A stretch of DNA of 64,000 bases from Litomosoides sigmodontis (Eukaryota > Nematoda > Chromadorea > Rhabditida > Onchocercidae), in the NCBI GenBank assembly GCA_963070105.1, contig OY718808.1, forward strand, positions 8,437,898 through 8,501,897. Reading direction: 5' to 3'. The position numbers and the translations under genes were made by a program. The notes beneath the pieces were generated by a model that had not been told where the DNA came from, searched no databases, and saw nothing but the letters and a program-made list of their open reading frames with translations. Below are positions 1-17,727 of this stretch, one piece after another. Position 1 is the first letter of the stretch; each line of letters begins with the position of its first letter.

Positions 1-1
1 C

Positions 2-985
2 GATTCACCATCTTTATCGTCAAATTCGCAAATGAATACGATGCTGTACGGTCTGTGCTTAACTGGATTTATTTTCACCGCTGTTATCGTCTTCATTCTC
101 ATTTATAAATTTATCAAGCAAAGTAAGAATAGCGAAGAAAAGGTTTGTCGTTTTTCTTTCTTCTTTCATAATTTTTGCTTTAATGAAAATTTTTATCAAA
201 TTAATTCTTGCATTTCTATCAAATTTTAAATATTTATTTGTCACATATCACACTGACACAATGAAATCAGTGTTGTTCGCTAGCAAATTAAAATTGCTAA
301 GTAAATAATTCATGATCACAAATTTTTTGCAGAAGTAATTGCTTGATTGTATACAGTGTCCATAAAGTCATTTGTAAATTTAAAGAATGATGACATTATT
401 GTAGCATAAATTTCAAGATTTCATTTTATTTGTTCTTATTAAGTTTAAAATTTTAAATGCACAATCTTTTTTATTTTAGTATAATTTGCAGAAATCGCCA
501 ATTCATTACGACAGTTCTACAGTGTTGCTATCAGCTACAAAAGCAATTGGATCAACACCTCAATTGTATGAAGATATGTCAATTCGACGAAATAGTTGTG
601 GCGATGGACAAAGTGAATTACTGATTTCATCAAAGTGAGTTATAAATTCATTATTGGTAGAGTCGTTGAAAATTTAAATTGAACTGCTAGAAGTATCATC
701 AATTAAAAGTTTTTGAAATATTAGGCTGAGGTTTTTCATACAATTTTAATGATTTAGTTTTTTTTGAAAAGCTTTAACTAATTTAGCTCGGAAACAAGCT
801 CGGCATCATCATCCAACGGTAGCTCAGGATACGGACCGCACTACGATACTTTACCGCTAAATCCAGTGAAAAAAAGTGTCAGTCGAACAAAATCAATGGA
901 TTACGGTATTCGACGTGGTTTTGGTTCCTTCAAAAATAATGCATTTGGTAAATTGGGCAACAAGCACGGCTCTTGCAATGTATAA
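2..985 (+). CDS. 3' end of a single-pass transmembrane protein (partial)
   Basis: Three exons can be joined in frame: 2-142, 492-634 and 787-985, with donors GTTTGT and GTGAGT and acceptors TTTGCAG and ATTTAG; the stop is TAA at 983-985. The gene begins outside the window. The visible protein starts with a short Ser-rich stretch, then a hydrophobic membrane span (about 22 residues, LYGLCLTGFIFTAVIVFILIY) followed by KFIKQSK, a positive stop-transfer sequence. The remaining roughly 115 residues are a low-complexity cytoplasmic tail rich in Ser, Asn and Gly with two HYD motifs (HYDSST, HYDTLPL). This is the layout of the end of a cell-surface receptor or adhesion molecule, but the extracellular part is missing and I do not recognise the family. 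The last residues (SCNV) do not fit the usual PDZ-ligand pattern. Confidence 0.7.
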
Positions 986-3900
986 GAAGAAATAACTAAG
1001 TAGCATTGTAGGAAAGAGAGAAAAAAGTAAGAGGAATTTTTGATTGTCACTTTTCATATAATTTTTGCTAAATATCATTTACCGTCAAATTCATTTATTA
1101 CTTTTCATTTCATAACAAATGACATTATAATTGTCAAAATTTGCTCTGTTCATCCTAATAGTGATAGTGAAGAATATAGATATGCGAAATTATCCTACAA
1201 CAACTTTAAAAAGCTAATAAATAATGGCACTGAGAAAGAAAGAGAGGGAGGGAGAGAAAGACATGATTTAAAATTTCGAGTTGCAGAATATGATGAGACA
1301 TAAATTGTGCTAATTCATTCGTACATTAAAATTTAATGAAGCGAATGAGGTTTTTTTTTCAGTCATTATTAACTTGTTGTAGGGGAAACCGGTGTCAGTC
1401 AATTAACAATCCATATTGTCATTAAAATTTAAAATTAAGCAGAACTAAGAATAATTTTTTGGGATTAAGCATACTTTTAAAGTTCAAAATACATATATTT
1501 ATGCATATATATAACCATGTTAATGGTGCTGTTTCATAACGTTCTTCGGCCATATACTTTTAAATTTCCCATAAATCGTTTTGAACGATCATATTTACTC
1601 TCAGTTAACTAATAGGAAGTGTAAAGTGCTACGCAATTTCCATCATTATTTTTAATTTTTTCCGAAATTTAAAAATTTGTCAATTGTTAAATTTATTTTC
1701 GTCGAAAATATTTGAGTCTCTGGATTCATTTCATCTAACATAAATTTTAGACGAAGTACTGTAGTTCTTGTGACGTAGCCTTACATTTCAATTGTTCATT
1801 ATATTATAAATAATAAACAAGTAATATATTTAAATGAATGTTAGGTACAGCTAGCTTTGTTGGAAAAAATTGTATTCAAAAAAAATTCTCCTTTCTTTCT
1901 CATCTCCGATCATTCACAGAGCTTCTTTTTCTTTCATTTTTTTTCTTTCATCTTTGTGTAAGAATTTATTTGGGCGTTTCATTAATTTTGCTCCATTTGC
2001 CTAAAGAAACTAATTTATAGTAAAAATCACAATAATAGTCAAAATATTCTCATTTTACCTACTTTTTATCTTTCTCATCTATGCCAATTTGCAAAATGCT
2101 AAATTGCGAAAATTGTATAATTCATTTAACAATAATTTAGAAAAATTTAACTAAGATTTTTTCGAAATATCGTAGAAAGATGGTTGAAGTCAGGAAGTAG
2201 GAAATAGTATCGTATAGTCAAATATTATGCGATATAAAATTACTGCACGATTCTATGGCTCTTCTTCATCCGATCAACTTCTTTTTTTACGCTATTTTAA
2301 CTGCTCTATGCCTCTCCCATCTCCGTACTCAAATTAAAGTGCGACAGAGAATTTCAAAAAAAAAAATGTTTAATTTCCCGTTTTTTTAATATCTCAATAT
2401 TACGTTTTCCAAAAATTTTCAAAGGTTTCACTTTACGAACCACTTTCCCTTGTTATCCTGATTTCCTACAGTATTAGATGTTTGAAAATTTTTTGTTCCA
2501 AAACAATCATCTTTATTTTTCACATTCTGAAGACTTCTTTTTAAAAATTTTAAGTTAATTTAATTTAATTTAATTTTGGTTTCTAAAAAATTAAAATTAC
2601 GGAGAGAGAATGTGTAAGACATATCTTTTGTTTTCTCCAATCAATCATACTTTTCCATTTGCTCGATTTTGTATGTTTGAAAAAACATTCATTTTTTATT
2701 TTATTCCACTAATATTTGTGTTAAATTTTCAAAATATCATATTTCATTTTCATTTCTTTTTCTTAATGCTCATATTTATCAAAAATTCGTAATTAAAAAA
2801 GAATAAAAAAATATTAGTTTTTTTTGTTAAAAAAATTCTTCATACAGCACATTCACAGCACACACACATAGCAGTATGTCATATAACTTACCTGTGTACG
2901 GTTGACATTGAACAACTACAGTAAGCAAGTGTCGGCTTTCCCTTTCATTTCATATCTAACTAATTTCGTTTCTTCCCTTGTCGAACTGTCGCTAGCACCG
3001 CATTATCACATTATGTTGTGCGTTCCGATTACCGGAATAGGGTAAACTGATACTATGATTGCAAAATGCTACGTCCTGGGTGAATCGATGGATGGATGGT
3101 CTGTATGAAGCAAATTAGTGAATGACGTAATCGAATGGCGCAATCAGTTAGGGTGATATTTCCCTCATCTTCTCTAGTGTCATGCCTTGTGTGTCCGACC
3201 AGTTGCACTGATTTATTCCCATCAATTAGCTACATGATATTAGCAGTGATATTGCATGATATTTCAATGTATTTCAATTAGCTAGCGGTAGGTGCTGTTC
3301 AATTCTTTCAATGTTGGAAACAAGAGAGAGTAATTCTTAGCTCCAAGAAAATATTCACCTCCCACCACGCAACCACTCTCCAAAAGTTATCATCTATCGT
3401 TTACTAAATTCATCTATCGTTTACTAAATTCTAAAAAAAAATTTGAGAGCACAAAATTCGTCGTGGAATTCTCAACGACTATAAAAGCACTAAAATTACC
3501 GATTGATGTCACGAAATAACAATAATAAAGTGTTTTTGCTCTGATCGTTATGTACTTGCAGCAGCAGTTGAAATGTTCAGCTTCATTGCATAGCAAATTA
3601 ATAAGCAAAGCGTACTTTCGCTTCTAACAAATGAAAAACTAAAATACATGCTTTCAAGTGAAGTGAAATTTCAACTGAAATTCTTAACGCTAACAATTTC
3701 ACTTTCGGATTCTTCGATTGTTCGGTTTTTCCAATTTTGGGTTGTCATCGTTCACGTTATGTTGCAAGAATGTTAAACACATGGCGATTTCCTTTCAAAT
3801 CTCACAGCTCATGAAATTGAGTGCTCAACAGTGCTGCTCCTAGCAGCTAAACAAAAATACTTTCCTTCCACGACCACTTCTCTTAAAAGTTAAAAGGAAG

Positions 3901-4580
3901 TCAGAAAGCTGAGCAAAATTTATTAATAGAGCATTTGTTTAGATGGTTTCAAGCGCAGTACCATCTAATTACCCACGAGCATCAGTCCCCACTCCTTCAC
4001 GCTTTTCACTTTTCGTTGGCTAAACTCTGATCGATCAATTCATTCAGTAGTTCCAATCCACAGGAAATTCTTCCGTATATCACGTTTTTTTTTTTGCTGA
4101 AATGCACGTACTACGCGTAATTCATAACTGTTAGTCGCTAGCTGTACGTTTCCTCTTACTTAGTTGAACGATGTAATTAATTACCATACAGACATATCGT
4201 CATTCATTACCGGTAGTAGCAAGTGGAAGCTATCAATTGGAGACAATTGTTGCATTAAGGGTTTTGCAGTGATGCGGGAAAGGATTCGTTAAGTGAGGAG
4301 GATTGCTGATATGCTAGTTGTGGTCGGGAGAGCGGGAGGTGGAAGGTTGCTGTACGTGGGTTGCACTAGTGAGTGGGGTGGAGGGACGTAAGCGGGCGAA
4401 AAGTGAACCTTTTTATGGTGCGAATTTTAGCAACAATTCAGTTTTGTGCGAAGTATCAGTTACAGGACATTAAATTTTGAACCGTAAATGTTAATAATAA
4501 TTTAAATCTTAACACTGGCTACGACGATTTAGTATGATTGCGGGATTTAACTTTGATTTTAATGAATTTTTTTCTTGTCA
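986..4580. other. Intergenic, no gene recognised
   Basis: AT-rich sequence with short, unsupported open frames and homopolymer T runs. It holds a perfect 20-bp tandem duplication at 3391-3430. No coding block with flanking splice signals was found on either strand. The right end should include the promoter and outron of the ZHP-like gene. Confidence 0.5.
3391..3430. repeat. Perfect 20-bp tandem duplication
   Basis: The unit CATCTATCGTTTACTAAATT occurs twice head to tail with no mismatch. It is intergenic. Confidence 0.95.
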
Positions 4581-4581
4581 G
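4568..4581 (+). promoter_or_regulatory. Putative spliced-leader trans-splice acceptor of the ZHP-like gene
   Basis: A T-rich tract ending TTCTTGTCAG lies 12 bases before the chosen ATG at 4594. No upstream coding exon was found, so a trans-splice acceptor is the simplest reading. A cis intron with a non-coding first exon is also possible. Confidence 0.5.
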
Positions 4582-4593
4582 TGTGCCCAAGAG

Positions 4594-6186
4594 ATGGGTG
4601 ACTGGATCCATTGTAATGTATGCATTCGTATGCCATCTCAAGGTAACGAACAATATCCATTTTATTTTACATCATGTGGTCATATTATTTGTGGTAAGTG
4701 CCACGAAACAGGTTAGTCACTTTTCACTTCTTTCATGAGATTCATATGCATTCAAAAAAGTGCTACCGACTTATTGATTTTCATTTTAATTCCCATAAGT
4801 TTCTAATTAGCCGTCTCCAGTCATCATTAATAATCCTGATAGAATCCAGAAAAAAGGACTGCTTTGATTAGAAAATTTGCGGTTTTCAGCTCCTCCAGAC
4901 CATTGCATGCGATGTAGCAAGCATGCTAATGCGGTGAAAATTAATCGTAACCTTCGGACCGATTTGCAAATGTACTTTCGAAATCCAAAAGAATTGTTGG
5001 AACAGTATGTGAGAAATTTGAATACGGTGTTGGATTTCCAAAGTAGCCATCGTCAGCATTTACAAAAGGCCAAACAGGAGCAGGCAGGTTGTTCACATGA
5101 ATCAATGGTAAACTCGATGAAATCGGTACTCATCAAAATTACCGATGAATAGACGAATTTACAAGCGATGCAATTGACTTGTTCGATATTATAGCAGAAG
5201 AAAGCAATGAAATACGTAATATCGGCGCAACTCGTAATGAAGCAGAAGACCGAAAGGGAAAGGTTCATATTCTTTAGCCTCTTCATAAATAAGCCATAGG
5301 TATACATTTCATTCTGCAATAATTTTCAGGAAAGCTCTGGCTGAAAAAGATTCACTGGTAAGAGAAATCGAAAAGCTTCGGCATCATGCACAAAAGCTGG
5401 AACAGATGTATGTGCATAACTCCTCTTCATTTTTAGAATTCGTAATTCAGGATCAGATCAGGAATTTTCTACCTGTGCAGAATTAGAGAGTTCAAATTAG
5501 AGCACATAATCTGTTGTTCTTCAGGTTGGCTACCAACTCTGTTCCACATAATAGTCCTCATTCAGCCGGACGAAGTGGTAAGTGTATGCTTTTTTTTAAG
5601 GCATATGTTCCTATCATTCATAATATTTCGAAATTGGTAACTGTAACTCAACAGAGTGACGTTGTAGTCGAAATGAAGGCTGCGGAGCGTTAGTTTCCAT
5701 TTCGGAATTCTTTATTTTAAAGTAATTAAAGACTGGCAATTTTTTTTAGCAGGAAGTAGCCTAGCTTCGGCAGAAAGAAGTGGTGGGGGCTATTCGGGAC
5801 GTTTTGCGACGAGTACTCCTCTCAGTGATTGTTTGGAATCGGTATTCATCAAAGACTTCCTTATAAAAAGACTAAGGAGTGGTTTTATAAATTTGCCATA
5901 TTATTTCTTTGGGTATTTTCAAATTCAGTTAATGTTTCTGGTCCGGTCCAAGCCAATGTGTTGCGTCGTAACAATGCTTCATTTAAAATCACATAGCGCT
6001 CATTTAGAACATTGTAATTTCTGTAACTTTTAGGGTGGATTTCAGTTGGGTGGAGACAATCGTTCACTTAGCCGAGTAGCTGCCGCTTTCTCTCGCAGTG
6101 GTATAGAACCAAGTCCTATTGCATTATCTTCTACTGCCATTACAACACCTGATATGCTGGGCTTAAGAAAACGCTCGGAGAAGTAA
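4594..6186 (+). CDS. zhp-3: ZHP-3/RNF212-type RING finger protein (meiotic crossover E3)
   Basis: Seven exons join without a frame break: 4594-4711, 4890-5107, 5195-5262, 5330-5407, 5525-5577, 5750-5841 and 6034-6186, giving about 259 residues. The N-terminus carries a compact RING: HCNVC, then SCGH, IICGKC and HCMRC (residues about 6-48). A Lys/Glu-rich coiled coil follows (around residues 75-160: QKKAMKY, KQKTERERK, LVREIEKLRHH), then a Ser/Gly-rich tail ending in TTPDMLGLRKRSEK. This order of short RING, coiled coil and Ser-rich tail is that of the Zip3/RNF212/ZHP family, SUMO or ubiquitin ligases that act on the synaptonemal complex and at crossover sites in meiosis. Exon 2 could also run to a stop at 5152; the donor at ATG|GTAAAC was chosen because it keeps the coiled coil in frame. 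Exon 7 may start 12 bases later at a second AG. Which ZHP paralogue it is (ZHP-1 to -4) is inference. Confidence 0.85.
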
Positions 6187-7542
6187 ATTAATTTTCTGTT
6201 TGAAACATTTATGCTTCATATATAATACTTTAGTGAGTAGCAGTGAAGTGAAAAGTAGTTCAACGCAATAAAATCACTATTTTAACGTAAATTAGAGATA
6301 TAAAAATATTCAGTATTTCACAGTTTTAGGATTTTTCGCCGACTAATTCATAGGTACGCACTTCTTAGGCTTATCTTACTGACTTTTCTAGTGATTTTTC
6401 ATAATGCAAATTGTTTCCAGACTTGATAAAAACTGGTTGAACGGAAAGGGGACAACACCAAGTCGAATGTTTTCATAAACCGGATGGTAAAAAAAAGTTC
6501 GTAAATGTAATAAAGCAACGATCCTGAGTTTAATATAAATTGTGATGTTTATATTTCAGTATTTATTTAGTAATCATTTTATGTTTGTCTTCCGGTTGTA
6601 AGACAGTTTTACTGTATTAATTTGGAATTGTGCGAAGTATCATAAGCTCTATTTATAAAAAATTATATTTTCCAAATACATTTACAGCTACATCTCACAT
6701 CTTCTATCATCTTTTTATTCATGGTGGAATGTTTAAGCCAGTTTCTTTCTTCTATTGAAACCCATAATTTCAGTGGCTTTGATCCCATCATTTGTTATTA
6801 TTTATGCATAATGAAAATTGGGAGATGAATGATTAACGCGAGGTACAAAAATAAATAAACTGGAAGATCAATCTTGCTGTATTGTCCTTACAGTGGCTAG
6901 ACGCAATGATGACGCTAGGTAATAGAAAATCATTCCCTCTTGTTTAATTTTTGATTGTTTGTAAATCATGCTTACGTATTCTGAAGTTGATAAATGTGAT
7001 TTTCAAATGACAAGTGTCGGTTTTGTTGCAAATTTATACTTTTTGCAAAATCACAATTACTTTGATCCTTACAATATTTAGCATTAATGTTGTGCTAAGA
7101 AATGAAGCTTAGACGAGAACAGCAGACAACTTTGTTGCTTACTTTAAAAAAAAATTACTATTTTTCGTTAACGTCTTTGACAAATTTTTTAAATGTACAA
7201 AGAAATGTAAAAAGTTGTTATATGAACAAAGATGCAATCATGATAAGCCATTCAACTAGCATGAGGGCTCATTGATGTTGCAAATTAACAAAAGAGATTT
7301 TCACTTCGCTATCATCGGTTAAATGAGTGCGAAATTCATAGAGTGCAACTTTTCGTGCAACACAAAACCATTGTCCGAAGCTACGACATAATGTGATATA
7401 AATTAAGCGGAAGAAGGAAGAAAATGTATCACGTGGAAGGAAAGCTTTTAATGCATCATAGTGTTGTTACACTAAGTATACAGAGCTCATAAATTTGTAT
7501 ACGTCAAACTTCCACTTCTTAATTAGTCACTGAAATGAAGTA
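6187..7542. other. Intergenic between convergent genes
   Basis: This stretch lies between the stop of the ZHP-like gene (+) and the outer edge of inverted-repeat arm 1, whose kinase gene is on the minus strand. Only AT-rich sequence and probable 3' untranslated DNA are seen. Confidence 0.5.
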
Positions 7543-7678
7543 AAAATTTGATCATTAAATTTGGAGATGAAATGATCCATTGAAATATTCCGTTATTTTT
7601 ATTATTTACGAACGAGCATTTCACCTCCTCTTCTCTTTTCAACGACATGCTTCTTCCAGCTGCGAATCAGTTAGCATT

Positions 7679-9468
7679 TCAAAAATTAACTTTCAGGCGC
7701 CTTTCTTGGAACCTTAACCACTGATGGGCTATGATTTCGTCAGCAGTCGCTCTTTCGTTAGCGTCAACTTTCAGCATTTTTAACAGAAATTCTATTAAAT
7801 AGCAGCAATTAAATTGATTAGAGAGAGAGAGAGAGAGAGAGTAATTAATTGAATTACACTTTCAATAAACAATTTGTTCTTTGCGCATTTTTAGTTCTAA
7901 ACAGCTTGGAATTAACAACAATTTTTTGAAGATATTAAATTTTGAGGAGCTAGAAAACACGCAATGACTGCAACGTTACCTGCAACGCCTCTATACAATC
8001 TTGGAAAACTGAAGAAGTGCTCTTTTCGTTCCGTCTGGTACCATTTCCGATACATTTTGTCGTCTTCCCTTTAAATGTAACTTAATGTCCACGTCAACAC
8101 GTGAATGCATGCATTTTAATTAACTTTGAAATAACGAAACTTAACAACAACTTACTTCGCCACCTCCCACGGCACATTTCGCCTCAACAAAAAGAACAAA
8201 ACGATGCCGCACGCCCACATATCCGCACAATCAGGTCTGCAACATTTCAATTTCAGTAAAGTGGTGTTTTCCACTTGAAAATGCGAACCATTGCTGCACC
8301 TACCTGTATTCCTTGTCGAACGTTTCCGGCGCAGCGTATGCTTTGGTTGCGTAAACTGAACCACGCATCTTTTTGCCAGGCTCGAAATACACCGCTTCAT
8401 CAAAATCAGTCAATTTCAGACTTCCTCAATGAACAAACACTCTCATTTCAATCTCCATGAATATCTATTTTATCTCCCTGTTAGCTTAGCTAAATTCCGC
8501 GCAACATCTACGACTAAATAACTGTCCCTTCACATCAATTAATTTAAATACCGCTTGGGGTCAGCAGACAGTTCTCAACTTTTATGTCCATATGAGCAAT
8601 ATGCAAATTATGAATGTGCTTCACCGCCCTCATCAGATCACTAAACAAAGAGCGCACTTCCTTGATTCCCACTTGATGCTTTTCTGCAAAAGAAAAATTA
8701 AATTGAAATTTCCGACAGAATTATTTCAAGCAAACTATTACTGAAAAATATGCAATGTTTTTGAATTTTTGAACATTGCAAATTCCTACTTCGAGTACGC
8801 CTTGCTTCCATGAAGTCGTGCAAATCTCCACCACTGACGTACTCCACAAATCTTTGTGTGCACAAGTTGACCTTACGGAAACCAACCAACCTCACAATGT
8901 TAGGATGATAGCCAATAAGTTCGTCCAGTTGTAAAGCCTGAAAAGACGGATGTAAGCTTCGCCGACGGAAGGTCAATAAACGAACGCCAAACAGCCTTGG
9001 AAATAATACATTTTTGAGGTGCTTCTCCATGTATGAAGCGGCTTCGATTTGACGCTCCTTGCTCTTCCGGTAGCACTTCGTGCTGCGATCCTGTCGACGG
9101 CTCAGACGCACCGCGTATTTCAGTCCGTCATTGCTTCTCACGAGGTATACTTTAAAGTTACCGCCTTAAATTGAAATGCCTCTTTAATGAGCAAAGAAGT
9201 AAGGAGAAGACGAGCATTTTGATTTAATCGGTTGACCTTCGCCAAGCGTACGTTCAGTTTTCCAAAATTTTCCACGTAATTCCATTGGCATGAGCGTTTC
9301 ATCGATGACGGCATCTTTAGGATCATCGCAGTAGCTGAAGTCGTTGCACTCGAAAGATTCCTGACTGGTTGCACTTTCAGTGGCAGAAGTGGCAGTGACC
9401 GTCGTAAGTGATTCACTGCCTTCCAACCTCTCCACCACAACCGTTTTTGTTTTTGAGGTAGCCGCCAT
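7679..9468 (-). CDS. Chk1-like Ser/Thr protein kinase, copy 1, atypical catalytic residues
   Basis: Eight exons on the minus strand: 9468-9237, 9164-9010, 8937-8790, 8683-8552, 8424-8304, 8236-8156, 8068-7980 and 7791-7679 (about 356 residues, all phases consistent). A Ser/Thr-rich N-terminal tail of about 65 residues precedes the kinase domain: glycine loop GEGGNFKVYLV (76-86), beta-3 segment KYAVRLS (93-99), YVSGGDLHDF after the hinge, catalytic loop HMDIKVEN (209-216), TDFDEA (228-233), YAAPE (252-256) and MWACGIVLF. The YVSGGDLHDF segment and the short single-domain layout recall Chk1/CAMK-group kinases. Two usual catalytic residues are changed: the beta-3 Lys is Arg97 and the DFG glycine is Asp231. 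The catalytic Asp211, Lys213 and Asn216 are kept. The gene is intact, with no frameshift or premature stop, and its protein matches that of copy 2. Whether it phosphorylates anything is open. Confidence 0.8.
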
Positions 9469-9494
9469 GACTTCACGTCCGATAGAAAACAATT

Positions 9495-9504
9495 CTGCAA
9501 TTAA
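9495..9504 (-). promoter_or_regulatory. Putative trans-splice acceptor of kinase copy 1
   Basis: On the minus strand TTTAATTGCAG ends 26 bases before the ATG. The same site occurs in copy 2 at 52359-52368. No upstream coding exon was identified. Confidence 0.4.
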
Positions 9505-11489
9505 ATTGTAAACGTTGCGACCATTTCATGCCGTAAGGCTAAATTGAATTAGAGGAAATGTAAATTACTCAGAATGGAAGTGAAATTGAGTTATTCCGCA
9601 GATTCACAAGAAATTGCGGTGTTGCCGATTGAGCTGAAGCTGAAGCTCATGTTCCACGCATTTCTCTTTCCTTCCATTTTCAGCACCACTTCAACACTTT
9701 TAATTAATTTTAACACCTCTATGAGCAAATATCGCTCAGACAAATTTCAACGGCAAACATACGCATACCGTACTTCCGCTACAACACAACGACAATACCG
9801 CCGTTTTTATTGTGCGCGCATCACGTAAACTGAAGCAAACGTGTCTTTGCTCTTCTAGCCTAAACTTTTGATGAGAGGAAGAAAGGTTTCTGATACGGAC
9901 GTGTTCGTTGGGAGCTCTGAATTGAAACTTGCAAGTTCCGTTATGGTATAAGACAATAGCAAGTCGTTCTAACGATTTAATGAAATTCACCGCTGCAATT
10001 CATTTTGCCCTCATCCCTGCCAACTGTTGCACAAAGTAGCTGTGGAACAACTTACAGTAACACAGTCACTCTCTTGCAGAATAAGCGGCAGTAACTGTTA
10101 ATTACCGTGCATTATACTATCTGTCTAATTAACTAACAGCACCCTTTTTGCACTTTAAAAGTGCCGCATTAGTAGTATTACAAACAAATCCACTCACTTC
10201 CTAACAAAAATTTCAATTTCACAGTGCGTGAGGCTTGTTGAGTTGAGATATTTCATCTTATCCCACGAATCTTACTATTACTATTATAGTAATTTACGAC
10301 GAGGAACACGTGGAGTAAGAAGGTAACTGAATAGAATTTCAGTAATTCATCGATTGATGGTCAACTTGAGTTGCACGAAGTGTTTGAAAATTTTAGGGAT
10401 TGAGAAGGAAGTGGCTCAGGAGCTTTACTCGTCTTCAAATGGGAATCTGATGGAAATTACTCGGGGAGGGAGGGAGAGGAGGACGAAGTGTTGGCTCTCG
10501 CCAAGGAAGCCAAGTCTGCTCTAACCAGAAAAATGATGCTTATTGTGAAATTATATTTTGAAAATGCAACTTCATATCACTTGCGCAGTATCATTTCAAG
10601 TAATATAAAACCTCTCCGCTAGCATGCATTCTCGAAAAAAGCATTAGGCAATGCAATCATTTGAGCAATAAAATAATTCGGAAATTTTGGAGAAACAAAG
10701 CAAATTTGAAAGAGAGCGGTCGAAACGAGTGACCTCAACTAACCGCTCATAGTTGTTGCGTGTTGGTCGCTTTGCTTTTCTGTTGTTTTGAATATCACTG
10801 CTACAAGTACGAGCGCGTAGGATGAGAAAGCACACCGACCTACCTACTACCTCTTTCCTAGTGAGGTCAACTTGAAGCACAACCGTTCAAATCCATCGAC
10901 CGCTTTTAGTTCTCACGCAGCTCTTCTTCATACCTGTTCGTTCCAGCTCTTCTGTTCGGTTCATACGAGAAGATTGATTAGATGCATGCATGTCAACGCG
11001 AGATCAAGGAGATTCATTTAAATGTCTGTCTTTAATTGGTCAAGCATGTGGACATATGCGGAGGACGGCATAACCTCTGCATGCTCTCTGGCATGCTCTC
11101 TCATCCCACAAATCTTTTCCCGTTTTTTTTAAGCATCGGAAATTTACAGGACCATTTAGTGTTGCTGAGGAAACTTCTTTTGTGGCCAATTACTTCAGCC
11201 ATTTTACAGGTTTCAATTTTAACGTCGTAATTAAGGCCAATAAAGAACATTTAGGTGCGTGTTAGCACTTCAGTTGAAGTTATTCAAAATAATGTGCATG
11301 TAAGCCTGAGCTCTTAAATTTCTATCATCTAATTTAATAATTAAAATTTGAGTAATACATTGATTCAGTAAAAATTCATTGGAGTGGTCAAGTTCTTTCC
11401 ATTATTAACTTAAAATATTCGGTATTAAAGTGTAAGCGTAGTAAGACATGTCTGTTTGAAAGTACGCCATTTACATTCCTTCACTCAAT

Positions 11490-11844
11490 TCACTTATGCT
11501 CACGGATCCATTCAGCGATTGATTGATCCTTCTTCACTTTAGCGGCGTTTTTTTGAAGTCAGACGACATACACGTCATATATGACATTGCGGTAGAAACA
11601 CGTGAAACCGACTCATGGATGAGCGTGGAACAATAACAGTACTAACGGGTACTTTCTCTTATCGAAGAGAAACTAACTGATACCAAAGGTCTTGGTGAAC
11701 AAAGTCATTTTCACGTATTGCAATATAAAGTCAATCAAATAGCTGCTCCAAGTGATTTTGAAAAAGGCTTTAAATTGTTGCGTTGCGGTCACTCACTTCC
11801 ATATGCTTTAACATAGCCGAAACGAAGGGCTCTACGTCCTTACG
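11490..11844 (-). CDS. Possible orphan terminal exons (unrecognised)
   Basis: Two coding-like blocks lie on the minus strand just inside arm 1. The first, 11844-11797, reads RKDVEPFVSAMLKHME between a TTTTTCAACAG acceptor and a GTGAGT donor. The second, ending with a TGA at 11492-11490, reads KKDQSIAEWIREHK. They join in phase 0 if an AG after GTGAAG is used as acceptor, which is a weak site. No upstream exons could be traced, so this may be the relic of a gene or chance. I do not recognise the sequence. Confidence 0.25.
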
Positions 11845-16765
<4,921 letters not shown>

Positions 16766-17693
16766 ATGCAAAAGCGCGCTTTGACCGATATGCGAATTTT
16801 AAATTGCACAAGCGGATCGAACAATGAAACGGATGGTGTCGTAAGCGAAATGAAAGATTTACGCTCATTTACCGGCGTAAGCAGCGCATATCGTGTGATG
16901 GCCGTTTCGCCAGACGCAAAAAAACTTTTGTTTAAGTGAGTTACTTCTTTTCTTTGTTCTCAAAAAAAAGGAAGTGTTTTGCAATGAACTTTTGATGGTC
17001 TAATTTCAGTTATGCAAATTAGCTGTCATTCAATTGAGAAAATCACTTTTAGAATCATCACTTATAGGACTAATTCTAAAGGTGAAATGAAATTTTAGTA
17101 AGTGGCGCTCAGTAGTTTTTGATTGATTTATGTGAGACAAAAAATTTTCACTGCATGGAAGTAGCCGTGGTGAGCAACTTCCCTTCCACTCTTTAAAATT
17201 AATTTTGAATGCGAGGAGAGCAAAACATTCACTACTTCAACTGCCTTCAGTAACATTAATTTCCTCCTCAAATAAATTAATTAATTACAATTAGCTGTAA
17301 TGTTAACCGAAATTTGACGACAAATAGTTTAAGTTTTATTTTCATGCACTTGTTAGAAGTGATGGAGCAAAATCGGACCAGCAGTTACTAAATCATCAAA
17401 AATTTTTTTGTTTTAATTTTTATTACTTAATTGCTTAATGATTGTTCAAGCGGAGCATTTAAAATTTCAGAAAAACCAACAAACACCTATATTTGTACGA
17501 TATTGATGATGAGAATCAGTCCAGCGATTACACTATCACCGGAATTGATCCGGAACACATCGATGATACGGTAATTGTTTAGAACCAATTCGCCTACTGA
17601 TAGGTTGGTTGATCACGCGTCACAAATGCATGCGATATAAATTAACGTCATAGTGAAATTGTTATTAAACAACTATATATTATATATAAAGAT

Positions 17694-17727
<34 letters not shown>

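Larger units (their letters stand above)
7543..11148 (-). repeat. Inverted duplication, arm 1 (about 3.6 kb)
   Basis: This segment reads, reversed and complemented, almost exactly as 50714-54318. Position x in one arm maps to 61863 minus x in the other over most of the length; the offset changes by two in a GA/CT microsatellite (7821-7841), and an A run near the inner edge differs by one. Other differences noticed are scattered single bases in the non-coding part (for example at 10817 and 9972). Identity breaks abruptly at both ends: the outer edge near 7543 fades over a few bases and the inner edge stops at about 11148. The arm carries a complete kinase gene and about 1.7 kb of DNA upstream of it. 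Confidence 0.95.

Noticed and set aside
9736..9990. 84-residue minus-strand open frame upstream of the kinase, repeated at 51873-52127
   Set aside because: It lies in the duplicated upstream region, has no domain and no fitting splice signals, and the two copies differ by an amino-acid change. It is conserved only because the whole arm was duplicated.
10644..10880. 78-residue open frame, repeated at 50983-51219
   Set aside because: Starts with a non-family sequence, differs between copies by Arg/Cys, and has no splice or domain support; probably part of the promoter region.
7543..11148. Possibility that the arms are a DNA transposon
   Set aside because: No transposase, no short terminal inverted repeats at the arm ends and no matching target-site duplications were seen; the content is a host-type kinase gene.
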